In this document: piece after piece, positions 62,055 through 64,000 of the stretch
Position numbering within the stretch: position 1 is the stretch's first letter
Layout: the number at the start of each line of letters is the position of its first letter
Assembly (NCBI GenBank): GCA_017744605.1
Contig: JAGIAZ010000005.1
Coordinates: forward strand, 1-64,000
Reading direction: 5' to 3'
DNA length: 64,000 nucleotides
DNA from: Sphingobium sp.
Lineage (GTDB): Bacteria; Pseudomonadota; Alphaproteobacteria; Sphingomonadales; Sphingomonadaceae
Made by a program: the position numbers and the translations under genes
Notes under the pieces: model-generated
The model's database searches: none
Told to the model about the DNA's origin: nothing
The model's input: only the letters and a program-made list of their open reading frames with translations

Positions 62055-64000
62055 ATGACCCTCCCCGCACCCGACGACCCGCCTTATCTCAAAGGACTGA
62101 ACGCGCCTCAACGCGAGGCCGTGTTGACCACCGAGGGTCCGGTACTGGTGCTCGCCGGCGCGGGCACAGGCAAGACGGCGGCACTGACAGCCCGGCTCGG
62201 TCATCTCGTCGCCACGCGCCTCGCCTTCCCGTCGGAAATCCTGGCGGTGACCTTCACCAACAAGGCCGCGCGCGAGATGCGCGAGCGCGTCGGCCATATG
62301 ATTGGCCCGGCCGTCGAGGGCATGCCGTGGCTCGGCACCTTCCACTCGATCGGCGCCAAGATGCTGCGCCGCCATGCCGAACTTGTCGGCCTGCAAAGCA
62401 ACTTCACGATCCTCGACACAGACGACCAGCTGCGGCTGCTCAAACAGCTCATCCAGGCGGCCGGAATCGACGAGAAGCGTTGGACGGCGCGGGCACTGGC
62501 TGCGCTCATCGACCGCTGGAAGAACAAGGGACTGATGCCGTCCGAGGTCGATGCGGGCGAGAGCGAGGTCTTCGACCACGGCAAGGGCGCGGCCATGTAT
62601 GCCGCTTACCAGGCCCGGCTGCGGGCGCTCAACGCCTGCGATTTCGGCGACCTGCTGCTGCACATGCTGACACTTCTCAAGACTGATCGGGAAGTGCTTG
62701 AATTTTATCAGGATCGCTTTCGCTACATCCTGGTCGACGAATATCAGGACACCAATTCGAGCCAGTATCTCTGGCTTCGTTTATTGGCCCAGAAGCGCAA
62801 GAACATCTGCTGCGTGGGCGATGACGACCAGAGCATCTACTCCTGGCGCGGCGCCGAAGTGGCGAACATCCTGCGCTTCGAACGCGACTTTCCCGGCGCG
62901 AAGATCATCCGCCTCGAGCAGAATTACCGTTCAACGCCGCAGATCCTCGCCGCGGCATCCGGCGTGATCGCGCAAAATGGCGGGCGGCTCGGCAAGACAT
63001 TGTGGACCGAAGCCGTCGAAGGCGAGAAGGTCCGTGTGATCGGCGTCTGGGACGGCCCCGAAGAAGCGCGGCGGGTCGGCGAAGAGATTGAGAGCCTCGA
63101 GCGACAGGGCGTGCGCGCCGATGATGTCGCCATCCTCGTGCGGGCGTCCTTCCAGACGCGGGAGTTCGAAGACCGGTTCATGCAGATCGGCCTGCCCTTC
63201 CGCATCGTCGGCGGCTTTCGCTTCTATGAGCGTGCGGAAATACGCGACGCGGTCGCATATCTCCGCCTGATCAACCAGCCTGCCGACGATCTTGCCTTCG
63301 AACGCATCGTCAATGTCCCGAAACGAGGGCTTGGCGACAAGGCGGTCGAGACCGTCCACCGTGTCGCACGGGCCGAAGGCGTGCCGCTGACGCTCGCCGC
63401 CGCGCGCCTCATCGAGACCGACGAAATGACGGGGCAGGCGCGCAAGTCGCTTGGCCGCTTTATCGGCGATCTCGCACGCTGGCGCGATATGGCGCAAACC
63501 TTGCCCCATGCCGAACTGGCCAGGCAGATGCTCGACGAGAGCGGCTATACCGCCGCGCTGCAGGCCGAGCGCACCTCCGAAGCCGCCGGCCGGCTCGAAA
63601 ACCTCCAGGAGTTGGTCCGCGCCATGGAGGATTATGAGACGCTGGGGGCATTCCTCGAGCATGTCAGCCTCGTCATGGACAATGAAGCACAGTCTGAAGA
63701 GGCGAAGGTCACGATCATGACCATCCATGCCGCCAAGGGGCTGGAGTTCGACACGGTGTTCCTCGCCGGATGGGAAGATGGGGTCTTTCCCTCGCAGCGC
63801 GCGCTCGACGAGGGCGGCCTCGCATCATTGGAGGAAGAGCGCCGCCTCGCTTATGTCGCGATCACCCGCGCCCGCCGCCGCTGCATCATCCTCCATGCCG
63901 CCAATCGGCGCGTCTATGGGCAATGGACCAGTTCCATCCCCTCACGCTTCGTCGGCGAGTTGCCGAAGGAGACGGTCAACGAGGAAACGACGCTCACGGG
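62055..64000 (+). CDS. uvrD: ATP-dependent DNA helicase, UvrD/PcrA family (3'-truncated)
   Basis: The frame runs 648 codons to the window edge without a stop. Motif I is LAGAGTGKTAALTARL, motif Ia VTFTNKAAREM, motif II LVDEYQDTNSSQY, motif III GDDDQSIYSWRGA, motif IV LEQNYRS, motif V MTIHAAKGLEFD and motif VI LAYVAITRARR, all canonical for superfamily 1A. It unwinds DNA in mismatch and excision repair and clears RecA or stalled complexes. ATG 62055 has no Shine-Dalgarno, with the SOS box 6 bases upstream, so a leaderless transcript is possible. The C-terminus lies outside. Confidence 0.95.
   Translation, partial: MTLPAPDDPPYLKGLNAPQREAVLTTEGPVLVLAGAGTGKTAALTARLGHLVATRLAFPSEILAVTFTNKAAREMRERVGHMIGPAVEGMPWLGTFHSIGAKMLRRHAELVGLQSNFTILDTDDQLRLLKQLIQAAGIDEKRWTARALAALIDRWKNKGLMPSEVDAGESEVFDHGKGAAMYAAYQARLRALNACDFGDLLLHMLTLLKTDREVLEFYQDRFRYILVDEYQDTNSSQYLWLRLLAQKRKNICCVGDDDQSIYSWRGAEVANILRFERDFPGAKIIRLEQNYRSTPQILAAASGVIAQNGGRLGKTLWTEAVEGEKVRVIGVWDGPEEARRVGEEIESLERQGVRADDVAILVRASFQTREFEDRFMQIGLPFRIVGGFRFYERAEIRDAVAYLRLINQPADDLAFERIVNVPKRGLGDKAVETVHRVARAEGVPLTLAAARLIETDEMTGQARKSLGRFIGDLARWRDMAQTLPHAELARQMLDESGYTAALQAERTSEAAGRLENLQELVRAMEDYETLGAFLEHVSLVMDNEAQSEEAKVTIMTIHAAKGLEFDTVFLAGWEDGVFPSQRALDEGGLASLEEERRLAYVAITRARRRCIILHAANRRVYGQWTSSIPSRFVGELPKETVNEETTLT

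Noticed and set aside
61688..62686. 332-codon plus-strand frame over the small exported gene and the uvrD start
   Set aside because: UvrD motifs I to III are read in a different frame starting at 62055. This frame is a shadow.

Overview
The window is chromosomal DNA from an alphaproteobacterium, most probably a member of the Sphingomonadales. It is GC-rich and densely packed, with many 1-, 4- and 8-nt gene overlaps. Four things support the lineage: the pckA / chvI-chvG-hprK-rapZ-EIIA-ptsH block, a DivL-type kinase with Tyr in place of the catalytic His, a circularly permuted two-piece tmRNA, and REP-like palindromes of the kind common in sphingomonads. The exact genus cannot be fixed by eye. 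I see no insertion sequence, prophage, CRISPR array, tRNA or rRNA gene.

Layout. 1-2037: end of ilvC, a YceI-family periplasmic protein and a small EF-hand-like protein. 2038-9224: pckA, divergent from the ChvI/ChvG two-component system, HPr kinase, RapZ, an EIIA-type PTS protein, HPr, and then an RNA methyltransferase. 9225-16192: an MFS transporter preceded by a long palindrome, secA, a small membrane-associated protein, argJ and an inositol-monophosphatase-family gene. 16193-27519 (minus strand): one tightly coupled series divL-tsaE-amgK-murU-addB-addA, followed by trxA. It combines cell-cycle signalling, tRNA modification, peptidoglycan recycling and double-strand break repair. 27645-33046: TonB-dependent receptor, ahcY with a palindromic operator candidate upstream, and yqgE. 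33218-35242: peroxiredoxin and AMP nucleosidase. 35239-47308 (minus strand): a complete type II secretion operon, gspC-D-E-F-G-I-H-J-K-L-M-N plus the prepilin peptidase. 47462-49587: a 2OG-Fe(II) oxygenase, a small TPR-like exported protein, the permuted tmRNA and mscL. 49732-57931: lemA-TPM-TPM-nudix, then trpF-trpB-orf-trpA-accD-folC. 57946-64000: AmpG-like permease, single-domain response regulator, S4-domain pseudouridine synthase, rsmD, a small exported protein, and a UvrD-type helicase that runs off the window behind a perfect GTTC-N7-GTTC box.

Genes that work together. AmpG, AmgK and MurU form a peptidoglycan sugar-recycling route split over two loci. HprK, HPr, EIIA, RapZ and ChvGI form a regulatory (non-transporting) PTS and envelope-signalling module next to the gluconeogenic gene pckA. 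AddAB and the UvrD-type helicase are DNA repair enzymes. The gsp genes cover all core parts of a type II secretion system.

The most interesting observations are: (i) the permuted tmRNA and its readable tag; (ii) pseudopilin leaders of gspI and gspH that appear to be encoded by REP-like repeats, with gspI and gspH in swapped order and a duplicated leader segment in gspJ; (iii) an SOS box directly in front of the uvrD start; (iv) a 27-bp-arm palindrome whose right arm supplies the ribosome binding site of the MFS gene; (v) a small membrane protein translationally coupled between trpB and trpA; (vi) a perfect 8-4-8 palindrome upstream of ahcY. No wholly new defence or mobile system is visible.
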